Shown: piece by piece, positions 48,370 to 60,792 of the stretch
How the letters are laid out: each line of letters opens with the position of its first letter
Position numbering within the stretch: the stretch's first letter is position 1
Source of the DNA: Holacanthus passer
Lineage: Eukaryota > Chordata > Actinopteri > Pomacanthidae
NCBI GenBank assembly: GCA_025331565.1
Contig: JAFREQ010000130.1
Coordinates: 997,001-1,061,000 of the forward strand
Direction: 5' to 3'
Length of the DNA stretch: 64,000 nt
Notes under the pieces: model-generated
What the model saw: the letters and a program-made list of their open reading frames with translations, nothing else
The model's database searches: none
Told to the model about the DNA's origin: nothing
Made by a program: the position numbers and the translations under genes

Positions 48370-50340
48370 TTCATCATGTGCAGCGAAGCCACGACAGTTT
48401 CAGAAACACGGGTCAGAGTTTCATACATCAGGAACCAATCCCATCAGCTTGCAGGTGTCCAGTTCTCGGTCGACAGACAGCAGCGAGCTGATTCACCTCC
48501 GCAGGCGACAGTCGCATTAACTCCTGACGCACGGAGCTGCAGCCGACGACGGCGTCATTTTCTCCACATCAAACCCACGAACTGTCGGTGCTTTGAATGA
48601 GCCTCCTCACAGCCGAGCAGCAATATTTCAAATAAATGAGACAAAGCAAAAGGAATAAAAACGAATTCAAACCGCTGCGAGTGTGAAGGTTCAAATCTTC
48701 TCATGAAGCAAGACACATTAAGATTTCAGCTACAGTTTTGGAAAAGAATTTGGTTGAGAATTACGTGTACGCGATGTTTACATTGACCTGTATATTATTA
48801 GTTTCATCAGAACAACATTGTGCCAAAGTCCAGTAAATGCAGCCGACTGTGATTTTGAATCTGCTTCTAATAAAACTATAAAACAAGTAAAATCTTACAT
48901 GAGCGTCAGTAACTAGCGTCTCATCCAAATGCAAGGTTGAACTTATAAGCACTAAAGTACACTCAGGTTAAAACTGATCCTTATTCAAGTATTTAACTTT
49001 ATAATTAACCGATATTATCCTGAAAATATGAAAACATCAGTGACTCTATGTGATATTTTTCTCTCTGTTGCTGTAGATAGTTGTGTTGTGATGTTTAACA
49101 GCAACAGTTAAAATAGCCAATGTTTAAACTTTTTCACAAGTGATCACAAACGTGGGCAAACTTCAGAAAATAGGTCCCGACCTGAAGTATTTTCAGAAGT
49201 TTTGTGTGACTGAGCTCCGGACATCCGGCGAATCCGCTCCTCGGGCTCTAATCTCCAGACCTGCATGTTCTGTCTCAGCACCTGTGTTGCCTGAAATTCC
49301 TGTGATAAATTAGTGACGACAACGAGCAGCTTCAGTCGCAGGTGCATCAACGGCGCTATTTGAATTTCCTTCCCAAGGCGCCTTGTGCAAATGCTGACTT
49401 TCGGAGTTTGCACTTTTGTCAATCTGAGTTTCGGGCGAGCGGAATTTAACGGCTGGCTGGAAACTGTTAACCGCGGGAAGTGCAGGGGAGCAAACATCAG
49501 CAGAGACGGCCTCATATTCAGCCGTTTATTGGTAATCCTGGTGAGTCCATCAGGGGGAACAATGGGAAGCAATTATTCATGAAGGTTTCATTGTTTGCTG
49601 CAGTCTGTTAGAGTTTGATGTACTGCTTTGAACGGCTGTTCCACATTCACCACCTGCACATACCGGTGGGGTTCGTGTACAAATCAGCTGATCAGATTAT
49701 TAAAGGAACGAGCCAACCCAGAACAAAGACGCCTTTCTAAACAATTAAAACGATTATTTTTTGGGTTTTTTTCAAAGTCTGATCTGGTGAAGCTGCATTT
49801 TGAACGACTGTAAAATCATGACTCCTTTTCCAAACAGAAGCTTCAGAAATGACGAGAAATAAAAAAAAATAAATAAATAAATAAAAACAAGACGGAGCAC
49901 GGCAGGCAGCCTCAGTCGCCTTCAGGTCCACATCTGTAACGTCAACCTCGGCGCACCTCCTCTCGCTGATCAAAGCCGCTTCGTGCCTACATCAACAGCT
50001 GGTGTGAATGTAAGAAAAAGGGATGGCAATATGGCACGGTTACGCAACCTATTTCAACCAGCCCTCCGTTCTCCAAACAAACACAGCTTGCCTTTGGTCT
50101 TTATTTCACTGTCATTGATGCATATTTCATGAGGGAATTCACTGTCTTCCTTTGATTCTTTGGCACTTTGGTGCTGCTGTCGAGCAATCCATTAACTCCC
50201 ATTATCATCTCTACGGTCCTAATTACAGACAACAAGGAGACGGGTACAGCTCTAATGCGCTGCACAGCTCAGGCCTCCTCTCATATGGAATTTGAGCAGG
50301 TACACGTGATGAAAAACGCAATTAAACTAGTCTGAGCACA
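48370..50340. other. non-coding stretch, no gene recognised
   Basis: Unique sequence with an A-rich (AAAT)n run at 49856-49887. The part from about 50060 to 50330 looks like conserved non-coding DNA by texture. The 142-codon minus-strand open frame at 49144-49572 has no recognisable features. Confidence 0.5.
49856..49887. repeat. (AAAT)n microsatellite
   Basis: An A-rich start followed by AAAT units. Confidence 0.92.
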
Positions 50341-50343
50341 TGA

Positions 50344-50545
50344 TTTATTGTTCAGTCTGTAAAATGTCAGAAGATGGTGAAAAATGTCCCAGAGCAAAAT
50401 GAACCATCTTTAAACTGGTTGTTTCAGGTCCTCACGTTCCAGGTTTTGCATTTTTGTTTGACAAATGACATAAATGATTAACTTGCTTATCAAATTGCTG
50501 ATTTATGTTTTTGTCGGCGGACTAGTTAATTAACTGACTGATCAT
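50344..50545 (+). mobile_element. teleost miniature inverted-repeat element, family A (copy 3)
   Basis: Reads GTAAAATGTCAGAAGATGG then TGAAAAATGTCCCAGAGC and ends in a degenerate AGTTAATTAACTGACTG. This is the orientation opposite to copies 1, 2 and 5. The middle is eroded. No coding capacity. Confidence 0.6.
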
Positions 50546-50559
50546 GTGATCACCATGTG

Positions 50560-51620
50560 ACACATAGAGGTTCAGTAGCACAGAGCATTAACTATTTCAC
50601 CAAACAACAAACGATCAAAGATCCAGATGGAAACAACCCACATTAAACGGTTTCTTCATCAATGTCATTATAAAATTGTTTCGACTATGAACCACAACAG
50701 GCCTCACGTTGGCCTTATATATAAAAATGATGTCACATAGTGCCGTATACAGATTTTAAATTGGGACAACATAGGTTTTGGATCAGGAAATGGAATCAGC
50801 AGATAAACCGAGCCGGGACATCAGCATCGATATCAAGAGAGAAGCATCTCTAATATTTCAGTAACGAGCCACGAAAATGGATTTAGTTTTATCTTCCACG
50901 AGTTTGAGGTGTTCTCCTCTGAATCCACACCGATACGACGGAGATGAAAAGGATTCGTGCTCCTCAAAGCTATGAAAAACAGCATTTTAAAAAGTCATTG
51001 TCAACCACTTTCACAGAGACTATTTCTGCAGTGGAGAGCATCTCAAAATGAAAGCTGTCACTGTCTCCGTTGTACTGGAGTGGAGGCAGAGACGAATATC
51101 TCAAACCCTCAGCACATAAAAGCCAGAACTGTCTCTATGAGACGACACCACTTTGACTTTGTAGAAAAATCTGTTGTTTTTTGTTCTTGGGGGAAACTGA
51201 CGTCGTGCTGCACCCAGTGAACGACACCAGACTCCACAGCAACGAGTGATCGATTAATGAACGCATTCAACACAAAAACCGAAGAGCTTAAAACAGAAGA
51301 GCGTCGTCGTGGGTCTGACCTCAGCAATAAACTGTGAGTACGAGCCTTCTCAGCAACTAATGGGCAGAGAGTCACATCATGCCAAATGAGCAGCGGCGGG
51401 AAGAGACGCTGAGGGAAAATGGCCACAGAGATGGAAGACGAAAGCAGGCGAAGCGCACTCCAGCGAGCGTGAGATCGTTCCACTTCAGAACACAAGCAGA
51501 CTTAATGTTGCTATACGGGCAACTTCCTGCCTGTTATGGACACATGAGTGTTCTTGTTTGAACCCTTTTAAAGCTGCAACACTTCTCTCTCTCTTTCTGT
51601 CTCTGGCGACTGTGGCGTCC
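50560..51620. other. non-coding stretch, no gene recognised
   Basis: Unique sequence. Short open frames on both strands at 50957-51561 show no family resemblance and no convincing splice boundaries. Confidence 0.5.
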
Positions 51621-51623
51621 AAC

Positions 51624-51930
51624 AGAGGTGGAAAACAACAGTTCGAGCACGTTAAACATTTAAAATAGATTTACTCGAGCCCTGTGCTGGAGTACACTTT
51701 CCATGTACTTGTACTTCCATTTTATGTCAATGCATACATCAACTACACCACAATTCAGATGGATGTATGGCCGTTAATCTTTCATTGGCTTTACATTAAA
51801 ATGATGCTCACAAATTAACGTATCAGTAATAAAACTGTCTAAAAGAATAATTTGGATAAGTTGGTAAATTTGGCTGATAGCACTTTTTACCTTTACACTT
51901 ATGATCAAGTATCTGACATTATTACATTTA
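51624..51930. mobile_element. decayed miniature DNA transposon, family B (AGAGGTGGAAAGTAAC type)
   Basis: The left end AGAGGTGGAAAACAACAG, followed by GATTTACTCGAGCC, GGAGTACACTTTCCATG, TACTTGTACTTCCATTTTATG and CATCAACTACACCAC, follows the wording of a very common teleost miniature element. That element is built from 'tactcaagtac'-type phrases. The right half (GATAGCACTTTTTACC...) is recognisable but the terminal repeat has been lost. Family identity is from memory; the superfamily is probably hAT. Confidence 0.6.
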
Positions 51931-51939
51931 ACCACATTA

Positions 51940-54390
51940 CAACCAGCAGCATGGTATTTACTTCACTCGTCTTCACAATGTAGATACGACTGTGTTTAGA
52001 GCAACGTTGGTGAAGCTTAATTCCCCGATTACCAGCGATCAATACAGCCAAAGTAATCTTGAGGCCAAGTTGAAACTGGTCAACATTAGTCAAACAGTCG
52101 GACACAAGAAAAACTGTGTTCCAACTTTTCACCAGCAGATAAATGAACTAAAAGGAAAGAGTTACAGAAAATGGTGATAAAACACAGTTGCAGTGTTTGA
52201 TCTGTTGAACTATTTTGGCCACATGAAAACGATTTTTGTCTTCAGTTCGACACTGTTATGAGTTTCCCATCTACATCTTGTTGAGTTCGTCCACGGTTTT
52301 GTGAGTCACATTATTTCCAGAATGTGCTTCACCTTTGCTGCTGAGCTTCATCAAGTCGTGCTGGAACTGCAAGTGTTGGTGGAGGCGACACACAAATTTC
52401 ATCACACCAGGCTACTATTCATTTTCTTTGATACCCATTTTCTGCCATGTGAGTTTTTCTCTTTATAAAGCTTTTGATTCTTCCTAAAAATGTACATATT
52501 CATGCTCTTGAATAATGTTCTTGAGGTCTATTAATTCATAGAAAAGTCACCTTTTCATTATTAGCTGCACTGGTGCTGCAGGTTCACACTCCAAACACGG
52601 ACTGAATACCTGACGGACACGAAGGTGAAATAAACAGTCAAGGTAAAACCACTCTATTACATTTAAGTGCGATGAGGTGAATGAACTACTCAGAGTCGAA
52701 TGAATCAGCGGATGGATGAATGGCCGACAATCTGCTCCCTGACAGCTGGAAACTAAACCTCCGCAACACATCAGCTTCACACATGTGTGAAGAATCTCTT
52801 TGAGCTTTTGGTGCAAAGAATCTTTGCCTGAAAAGTGTTGTTGTGAATGTGGTTTTGAAACCATCTCAAAGGAAGCCAAAAATGAGGAGTGGAATCAAAC
52901 ACTGGGGGTAAAAGGGAATTGTTAAAGTGCAGATGAATCAGACGAGGAAGTGCGGCGGATTGAAACAGCTAAAGCTTCATCTGTTGTCAGACTGGTTTCA
53001 TTGGTCAAAATGGCTCTAAGTTTCAAACATAAACCACAGTATACAAATGTAAACTGGCATCACACCACACTCTTTCACATCACCTGAAGGTCATGTAAAA
53101 CTCACAAATGCAAATCCTTTTTTAAACTTTATGCACTGACTTAAACCTTTCATGAACCTGCTTCAGGATTTTCTCTGTCTCTGTGTAAAGTTCTTCCCAT
53201 GAGCAAGGTTCAACCCTGCATTTAAACAGGCATCTGAGACTATTCAACAAGACCTATAGGCTGTTCTTTAAAAAAAAAGTGACTGTAAAGCTTTTTTCTT
53301 TTCATTCCAAGCATTAAAATGTGGACAAAAACTTTCCTCTGGACTCTGCGATATCTGCTGACTCCAAATCGGTATAATCAGTATTTGACACTCAGGTCAA
53401 ACTTAACTGTCTCTAACCTGAATTAATACACATGCAAAGTGCAAATGTGTGCAAGTACCAGCACTGATGGCAAATACTAGAACCCTTTTTAATTAAATAA
53501 AAAATCTCAAGTCTCAAATGTCTTCACACACGCAGCCGTACGAGATCTTTGCCCAACTATAATAAATAATTACCTTCAACAAGATCATGAATCCGATCAG
53601 GTTCAAAAGCATCTTTCAGTGCTCGATTTAAAGTCATCGCTACAGACCAGCGTTGGAATTATTTTTATACTTCAGGGCTTCTGGGTGTTCATGTGTTCTT
53701 TTGTTCGGCTCTGGGTAATTGCCAGTGCGTTCAGTTCAGCAGCCTCTCTCAAGCCACAATTTCTCTGCAAGTGGTGAGTTTTTTTTATTTCTCTTTGTAA
53801 TAGTCGGTCGAGGCGGCTGCAGCTTAATAAAGTCTCTTTCTCTTTGTCTCTCTCTCTCCATCTGAAGCTGCTCTGCTTCTGACAGGTTTTTTTTTTATGA
53901 CAGATTTATTGCCTCCAGAACTCACATCTGACCATGAAATAAGCTCATCTTTGATATTCATTGCAACGCTTTATATCGTATGTTCTGCTTTTCTTTTGTA
54001 TGCAGTTTGTATGTTTTTAATCACAGATGCTTGTATTTTAAGTACATGGCTGAAGGTTTCACACGAGGGTCAGTTACAGCGAGAGGATCATCAGCACGGA
54101 GCAATTTCTGTTTCATGATTGTGCACTTCAGTCATTGACTATTAGATAGACAATAATGAAGCTACTGTTGAAGTTAATGCTGATTTGCTTTAATAACGTT
54201 GTAGTGCCTTAATGCACAGATGGGAATTCTTATTATTTCCTAACTCAATTTTACATCCACCTTATCATTATTAACTAAAGCTACATAAGGTTTGGAAAGC
54301 TTGTTGGTTTAATGCATAAAAAAAACAACAAGAAAAATCCAGCTACAGTCTGTAAGTACAAAGTTGGACTCAATGTTCTCAACTGAAAAC
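51940..54390. other. non-coding stretch, no gene recognised
   Basis: Unique, AT-rich sequence. A donor-like GTG|GTGAGT at 53773/53774 (+) with a moderate acceptor upstream would give a 34-base exon, which I do not accept without other evidence. No named repeat. Confidence 0.5.
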
Positions 54391-54394
54391 AGAA

Positions 54395-54650
54395 CAAAGT
54401 CAATAGATTTAATGTTTGACCTCATCATTGACTTTTGTAAATATCTGCTTCTTCTGAATTTGATGCAGCAACACGTTTCCAACCAGTTGGGACAGGAGCA
54501 ACAACAGACTGTGAAAGTTGTGGACTGATCCAAAAACACCTGTTTGGATCCTTCCACAGGTAAACAGGTTCATTGGTAACAGGTGATAGGATCATGATTG
54601 GGTCTGAAAGGTTCATCCTGGAAAGACTCAGTCGTTGGTGGTTGGACAAG
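54395..54650 (+). mobile_element. fragment of a Tc1-like DNA transposon (5' non-coding part)
   Basis: The stretch from GAATTTGATGCAGCAACACG through AGTTGGGACAGGAGCAACAA, CACCTGTTTGGATCC, TTCCACAGGTAAACAGG, TAACAGGTGATAGGATCATG and GGAAAGACTCAGTCGTTGG is a long, clear match in wording. It corresponds to the region just ahead of the transposase gene in a widespread fish Tc1-like family. The transposase gene itself is missing and neither terminal repeat is present. It is probably the same superfamily as the miniature element at 34929-35077. Confidence 0.75.
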
Positions 54651-54654
54651 GAGA

Positions 54655-57600
54655 TTAATACATGGGCACTTTGTAAAACCATCAGTAAAAACAGTTTGTT
54701 TGCAAATAATTTCATAAGATACTTCCCGGCCTTGAATGAATATATGTGCAGGGTTGACAGAGCTGTTGGCTGCTATTAGAAGTTGACTACAGTTATATTT
54801 TAATGACAGTATTGCACCTAAAGCTGTAAATGGCTTAGTTGAGTGAAAATGGAAGTAAAATCTGCAAATTGAAAATAAATGATTTTCCTACACACTTAAT
54901 GAAAGAACGATGAATCACTTCTAAAAAAGTTCACGTTAGTAAAAGCAACTTCACAAACTTCCACGACAGATGCCGACATTCAAGGTGAACTTGATTAAAA
55001 AGCGCTGGGCGGCTGATGACAACTGGTTCTGTCGCCCTGAAGTAGAAGCAAAACATTATGTGGAGCATATGGGACTGAATATTACACCCAGAGTTTGAGA
55101 GCCCTCCTCTCTCCTCTCTTAATAAACATGATATTCAAGCTCAGCATCACGATGCTCACTGAACCAGCTAAGCACTTGACGGCAGCATCGACGCATCTCC
55201 GAGTCTGGATTCATGCCTGGAGCGTTTCAGCTCCTTCCTGTTAAACTTGGCGTCGGCGCTGAGCATCCTGTAAGCACGGGCCGTTCTTTCACTTATTGGA
55301 GCAGGAAGTCAGTCAGTAACTCAGTCAGTAACTCAGTCAGTCAGTCAGTCATTAAGATTCCTCCTCACAGCAGCTGAACACAGACCGGAGGTCAGATCCA
55401 CTATCAGGGAGGCGGCCTTCGCTCTCACGCCTCACGTCCTCCATGTCACGGCGAAGCTCAGCGGCCGCCCGATAGATTCCAGCTGCCCGGACATTCACGA
55501 CCTGCACCACCTCAGATAATCAACATGGTTAGACACCGGGGGAAGAGTACGGTCAAGAGGCAGAGCCACAATTATTTGTGGCATTTGTCTAACCTTTCAC
55601 GGAAAAATGAAGTGAGCGGCAGGACGGACTTCCTGAGTCGATGCTGTTGCAATCGTCTCTTAGCAGCTGAAAGTTCAGTTCATCTTAAACTGCGAGAACT
55701 GAAGTGAATCTGTCGACAGGTTTCAGCATTTTCAAGCAATAATTATATCACACAACCACGTGAATCTGATTCTAGGAAACTCTTAGGTTAAACCGGAGTC
55801 GGAGCGAAGTCCTAAAACCCCGCTGACAAAGTTCAGAAGATAAATTAGATTTCAGAATGAATTACAAGCTTGACTGTCTTCCCAGGACGGACACTTTCTT
55901 CTGTCTGTTCAATGTCTGTATTAACGGCGGCGAGGCGGCAGGAAAAAGCCTGCATGTAATTCCATTCAAAAACTTGGAAGGATTAGAGCTTTTTAGGTTT
56001 ACGTTCTGCCTCAGCACACAGGGTCAATGGAAGCGTCTCCTTCCCTTTGAGAAAAATGACTTTATTTAAATTACTTGTACAATAAAAAAAAAAGAAAAAA
56101 AAGTGTGACTCATTTTATTTGAGAGTCTTGTCATTTTTTTTCCAGCCGGGAAAGATTAAGTGCACGGGCCCTTTTTCAGCAGCAGCGTGGTGCCTACTTC
56201 AAACCCAGCCTTCACAGCCGGGCTCTGTCCGGTATCACCACACGGCACGGCTTCATGTCCGACCACTGCAAATCCTCACATTGTGATTTCAAGTGTCACC
56301 GTCCACTGGACTCATGTCTCAGTCTCTTTCCTCTGCTTCACTGTCTTTCTGCTTTTTGCAGGACTGGCTCACTTCTCTGAGCAGCTCGATCCATGTGTGG
56401 ATGTTTGTAAATGCTTCTAATGTGTTAAAGGTAGTTATTGGTGGTTTTAATGCACAAATATCCAAACATTGTTTATGTCTTTCTTCGACAGGTAGGAAGC
56501 CAGTGAGGGATCACGTCTTCATCACAGAGGCCTCAGCCCCTGTAAAAGCCATATTATTGCCAGATTGATGGAAAACACATAACTAACAGCAATGTTTCTA
56601 AAAATCTCTCATCTGTCTCATCAATGTCAAAAGTGACTCTTTGGTTTTGCAAACAAATCAAGATATTGATTCCAATCAAACCCAACGAACATCTGACCAC
56701 TGTGGTCTACTTTAGTGCACGTCTTTATTCTTCCTCCAACAATATGTCCAAATGTCCAATTTTTCTCTGAATGGAACCATGTGACCACAGAGCGCTTGCT
56801 TTGTGACGGATTGTAATATTACACATTGTCAATGAAGAATTTTCCTCCTCGCACTGAAGTTCAGGGGCAGGTCAGAAGCATGAACGTGTTTCTTAACAAC
56901 AGCGTGCCACCGTGGAGCAGCCTGTCCAACTCAAGGCCTCTCTGCTACCACACAAAAATCCATTTTTAAACCACCCTCAGCACAACAGCGAGTTCGCCTC
57001 GGTCCACACACACTTCGACTGACTTGTGCACCTCTTTTCAATCTGTCAGTGAAAACGAATTCACTCCAATTAACAGCGCTTTCACAGAGCTCTGGTAACA
57101 AGCCGAGGCTCGTAGTGGGAGACTCGCCCCTCGGTGACCCCTAATGAGCCGGCAGCCTCCCGCCAGAGGAAGCCCGAGCCGCCGCACTTGTAATGAGCTG
57201 CTGTTTTTGCTACAGGCCTTTCAGATGAGCCATGGAGCTGTCACTCACACCGCGGTGCATGAGCCGCTCTGGCAGATGATGCAATTCTTTGGCGACTTTA
57301 AGGACAATGCACGCCTTCGGTCAGCGCTCCATGTGGAAGGAAAAGAACTTCCTTGTCGTCCCGGCGAAATTCCTGGATACTTTCTCTTCTCTCTGCTTTT
57401 CAGTGTGTCGCACAAACAAAGCACCTCGAGCACCGACAGAGCAGGCAGGTGAGAACAGGTGAGCATCCCTGCTGATGCAGCTTGTATAGGTCCGTTCTGA
57501 ATCGCCCAGAGAAAACAACATGACAGAAAAGAGGGCAGCTCGTTGTTCAGGTCCTATCAGGTATTCTTTTCATTTGCTGGATATCACAGTTTGGAGAGCA

Positions 57601-57850
57601 GCTGTTTGCAGTTTCAGCATGAAGTGGAAACAGATATAAAAGATGGCAAAGTGCTTCTGTTGTTGTGCAGTTGCTCATCAGATGTGTTGCTCCTGTCTAA
57701 CAGCTGCACTCGGGATATTCAGAGAACTGGAGTCGGCCCTCGAGGCAGGTTGGGTTCTTATTTTTGGTAGGATGATACATGCTGTCTTGGTTTTCTATGG
57801 AGCAACAGCTAATGAAAATTTGTATTATTAGTTAACCTACTGAGTCTTTG
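54655..57850. other. non-coding stretch with one tetranucleotide repeat
   Basis: Holds the CAGT repeat at 55308-55351 and A-rich runs at 56082-56103. Around 57140-57400 the sequence is GC-richer and complex, with a 103-codon open frame (+) but no recognisable domain. Confidence 0.5.
55308..55351. repeat. (CAGT)n / 12-bp compound tandem repeat
   Basis: CAGT units interrupted twice by AACT, so a 12-base unit (CAGTCAGTAACT) is itself repeated before a pure CAGT run. Confidence 0.93.
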
Positions 57851-57854
57851 TTCA

Positions 57855-58072
57855 ATTAAACATTTACTCATTTAGTCCATTAAAAAGCGAGACAGAGCAG
57901 GAGTTGAAGGTCTGACAGCCCAAGGTGACATTTTCCAGCTCGTCCAAAACACAAAGCTATTAAATTTCTGACGATACGAAACAGAGAAAAGCATCAAATC
58001 CTCACATCTGCGCAGCGAATCTGTAAAACTTGTGTGCACTGATTTTAAAATAGATCAAACAATTCATTAACT
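57855..58072 (+). mobile_element. teleost miniature inverted-repeat element, family A (copy 4)
   Basis: Reads CAGCCCAAGGTGACATTTTCC, TCCAAAACACAAAG, GATACGAAACAGAGAAAAGC and ATCAAATCCTCACATCTG in the family A order. It is in the same orientation as copy 3 and preserves a middle part that copy 3 has lost. Ends are eroded. No coding capacity. Confidence 0.65.
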
Positions 58073-58074
58073 AC

Positions 58075-58585
58075 CACCACGTAAACACACGTCGGGCTGT
58101 GACGCACTGATAAGGCACAAAGTTTACGAGCCTGCTTGGTTTGACATTGTGACCTCAGGTGCATTTGTTTGGCTGCGTCAGGTGCAGGTTTCCTTCAGAT
58201 AAGCGCGGCCTCCTGCTGCTTCACTCCATCTATAATGTGCTTTAAAGACTTAAGATCTTCCCTCTGACTGCAGCTGCACGGAAATTGGATGCACGCTCCC
58301 CGAGTGTGACTTATTGCATCTGTGATGTTATCAGACCTGCATGCAGAGAGGGAAGGCACGGGTGTCACACTGTGCAAAGCCTGATGGGAACAGAACCAAC
58401 ATGCAGGTAAAGGTTATTATCAGTCAAACCACGTGGTCTTACCTGGGAGTCCTTGTGCAAACATCCCAGGAGCATCACCTGCTCACTCACCTCCACACCA
58501 GCAGACACAGCGGGGGGTCCAGATGCAGGTATCAGGGGGGGACATGTGAGGGAGGGGACAGCTGTCTCTCTGTGTCTGTCCTCCT
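58075..58585. other. flank of CpG island with minus-strand splice donors
   Basis: On the minus strand two strong donor sites point away from the CpG island: GTGGAG|GTGAGTGAG (exon edge 58491) and CTCCCAG|GTAAGACC (exon edge 58443). They could be alternative ends of a first exon transcribed leftward. A G-rich patch (58537-58558, +) fits the quadruplex rule loosely. No protein recognised. Confidence 0.3.
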
Positions 58586-58589
58586 GCTC

Positions 58590-58920
58590 TCCTGCTCAGA
58601 CGCGCTCGGACGGACGAGGCACCGCTGGAGACGATGCAGCTGCACCTCCGCCGCCTCTTGCACCGTTTATCCTCACAGAAAACACGCGGACTCTCTTTGT
58701 ATCACGTCGCATTAGCGGACGTCGACGCCTCGTCCCTCCAGGCTCCGCGGCCGTGGACGCTGCGCTCCGCTCCGTCTCCGCTCTGCTCCGCCCGGCTGCA
58801 GGCGCGCGGGAGGGGGCGGTGCGTCCGGCTGCGTGCGCTCCGGCGGTGCATGCGTGCGAGGCTGATCCTGGATCCACCTGTCATCACCGGACACAGCGCA
58901 TCCTGCTGAAAACACGCGCG
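58590..58920. promoter_or_regulatory. dense CpG island, probable promoter
   Basis: About 45 CpG dinucleotides in 330 bases in very GC-rich sequence, far above the surroundings: a classical CpG island, and such islands usually mark transcription starts. On the plus strand the island is followed by GTGCGATG|GTAAGATTT (exon edge 58949), a good donor directly after an ATG. On the minus strand donors lie at 58491 and 58443. Direction is therefore unresolved and could be bidirectional. Open frames on both strands here reflect GC content. No gene product recognised. Confidence 0.6.
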
Positions 58921-58946
58921 CAAAGGCTGCAAACCCTCCAGGTGCG

Positions 58947-58951
58947 ATGGT
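58947..58951 (+). other. candidate splice donor of a CpG-island first exon
   Basis: ATG|GTAAGA on the plus strand just downstream of the CpG island. A first exon whose coding part is only the start codon is known in vertebrate genes. A strong acceptor with a long pyrimidine tract (CTGTTCTGTCCAG, edge 59219) follows 268 bases later. From an ATG at the first exon edge, that second segment stays open for 27 codons and then stops. It is a lead only. Confidence 0.2.
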
Positions 58952-59029
58952 AAGATTTTAGGAGGATCCCGTTCCTGCACGTTTATCCGACAAGCCCCCC
59001 CACCACCTCCCCCCCCCGCTGGGAGGAGA

Positions 59030-60150
59030 GTAAGAGGAATTAGTGCAGAGGGTGTTTCAGGATGTGTTTGGAGGAAGCCACTGATAAATAAAGTCAGAGC
59101 ATCTGCACAAACTTTTATGACACAATAAAATCAATGCAGACCAAATCGAGGTCTGCAGGACTTCACAGAGGTTGCATCCCAGGGAGCCTCCTCTCTGTTC
59201 TGTCTCTGTTCTGTCCAGGTGGAGACAACAGGGAGGCTGAAACTGGACCAACCTCCATTTCTGACTGGGACCTGTCAGAAAAGACCCCAGACCCTGGATT
59301 AGGAAGCCTCGTCCTATATCTTTACCTTTATCTGTCAGAGACGACCAGTTAGAATAAAAGACAAAATGAAACATGAAGGTGATGCAACACCTGGAGGAGA
59401 AGACACTTCTGTTAAAGCCACTTTATGTTCCACTACATTCCAACACTGTTCACTTCATTTCTTCCATCAAACTGCTGCAGACACATTAATGCATTTTTCT
59501 AATAATCATCCATTCATGCATTTAATGCACAAACATTTCATGAACGAACATTTTGATGCTCACGCGTTGAGATTTTTGCTAAAACCTGCATGAATTCTTG
59601 CAAAGACTGGTTCAACACTGTCAAATCTGTGGGACGCAAAAACAAAACAATGGGATTAAAAAAAGAGGCTAAAGCTGCTGTTTAATGTGACAGAACCACA
59701 GTCATTTGATCCATTATTCATCTAAAAGTATTGATTAGTGCAGCTTTAAATAAACCTTTGTGTTTTCATTATATTGTAGTATTTTTACTTTTTTTTGCTC
59801 AAAGGTTCTGATTCATCCTTCCACCACAAACACCCCTGATCATCTCATATCTTCTCAAATTCAACTTCTACAGATCTAGAAGCTCCAACACCTACGTGGA
59901 AAAATGCTTAATGTCAAATGTCGAATTAAGACGACGCCAATGGCGCTTTGATACCGCGAGCACGAGAAGCAGGACGTTAATCAGTGCAGAAAGATGCAGC
60001 GTGGGAAACGCCGGCGTCTGTGTCTAATCACAAGTATCCGTGGTGGGCCCATTAAGTCGAGCTTATTAAAAAATTTCAGCGAAAATGACGTCGCAGCAAT
60101 CGAGCGCAGTCACACAGAGAGATGATACCGGCTCATGCTCCAGTTGAGGT
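59030..60150. other. non-coding stretch, no gene recognised
   Basis: Unique sequence. A C-rich run at 58997-59020 gives a minus-strand G-rich patch. No repeat or coding exon that I can support beyond the acceptor-like site at 59219. Confidence 0.45.
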
Positions 60151-60400
60151 CATATTTGGGCTAAGCTGTTTATATGCATATTCATATCCTAATCACCAAT
60201 ACCCCAGCATACATAATTAAGCTGAATACTTGGGATATTATTATGGTAAGAGAACTCAGTGTGACCACACAAAAAAATCACATTAAATCGGATACCCTGG
60301 GTAATAGGAGCCTCTTCCAGCACATGATCCTGATGGGAGCTTACAACAGATGGGAAATGGTGTTTTCAGCCTCCTGAATAATACTGGGATGTAAATGTGC
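60150..60400. promoter_or_regulatory. possible conserved non-coding element with POU-type palindrome
   Basis: Complex AT-rich sequence with ATGCATATTCAT at 60174-60185, one mismatch from the palindromic MORE site (ATGCATATGCAT) bound by POU-factor dimers. Several ATAAT/TAAT motifs follow. No simple repeats and no convincing coding frame. The motif match is seen; enhancer function is inference. Confidence 0.25.
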
Positions 60401-60792
60401 ATTAGAGCACAGAGCGCCGCGCGTCACTGTTGAAGTGAACATTTATTTTAGGTATTGACCAAACACAAAGCGAGACGACTGTTGTTGTTCACCATTGTCC
60501 ATTAAATGTAGTTTTATAAATGGTGTGTGAGCTGCCAGCGGCGGAGACGACGGGGAAGTTTGTCGACAGTAAGGCCTGAATATTTGGGCTCAGGGAGAGA
60601 GTTCATATGTTCATAATCCTGCCTGTTCCCAGGAGACGTCTGCTGGAGGACGGGCCACATTTACTCGTATATGGAACTGAGATGCACTTTTATATTCACC
60701 TGATGACTGAGGCCACTTACTGTGTGGAGAGAGATTCACAGCGTCACAGCAGGAAATATCTCAGAGAAGGAAGCTAAAGCATCAATGAAATA

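Noticed and set aside
48230..48520. 96-codon open frame (+) with a transposase-like start
   Set aside because: Only its first 25 or so codons come from the Tc1 transposase remnant; the rest runs out through the terminal repeat into flanking DNA. It is annotated as part of the mobile element.
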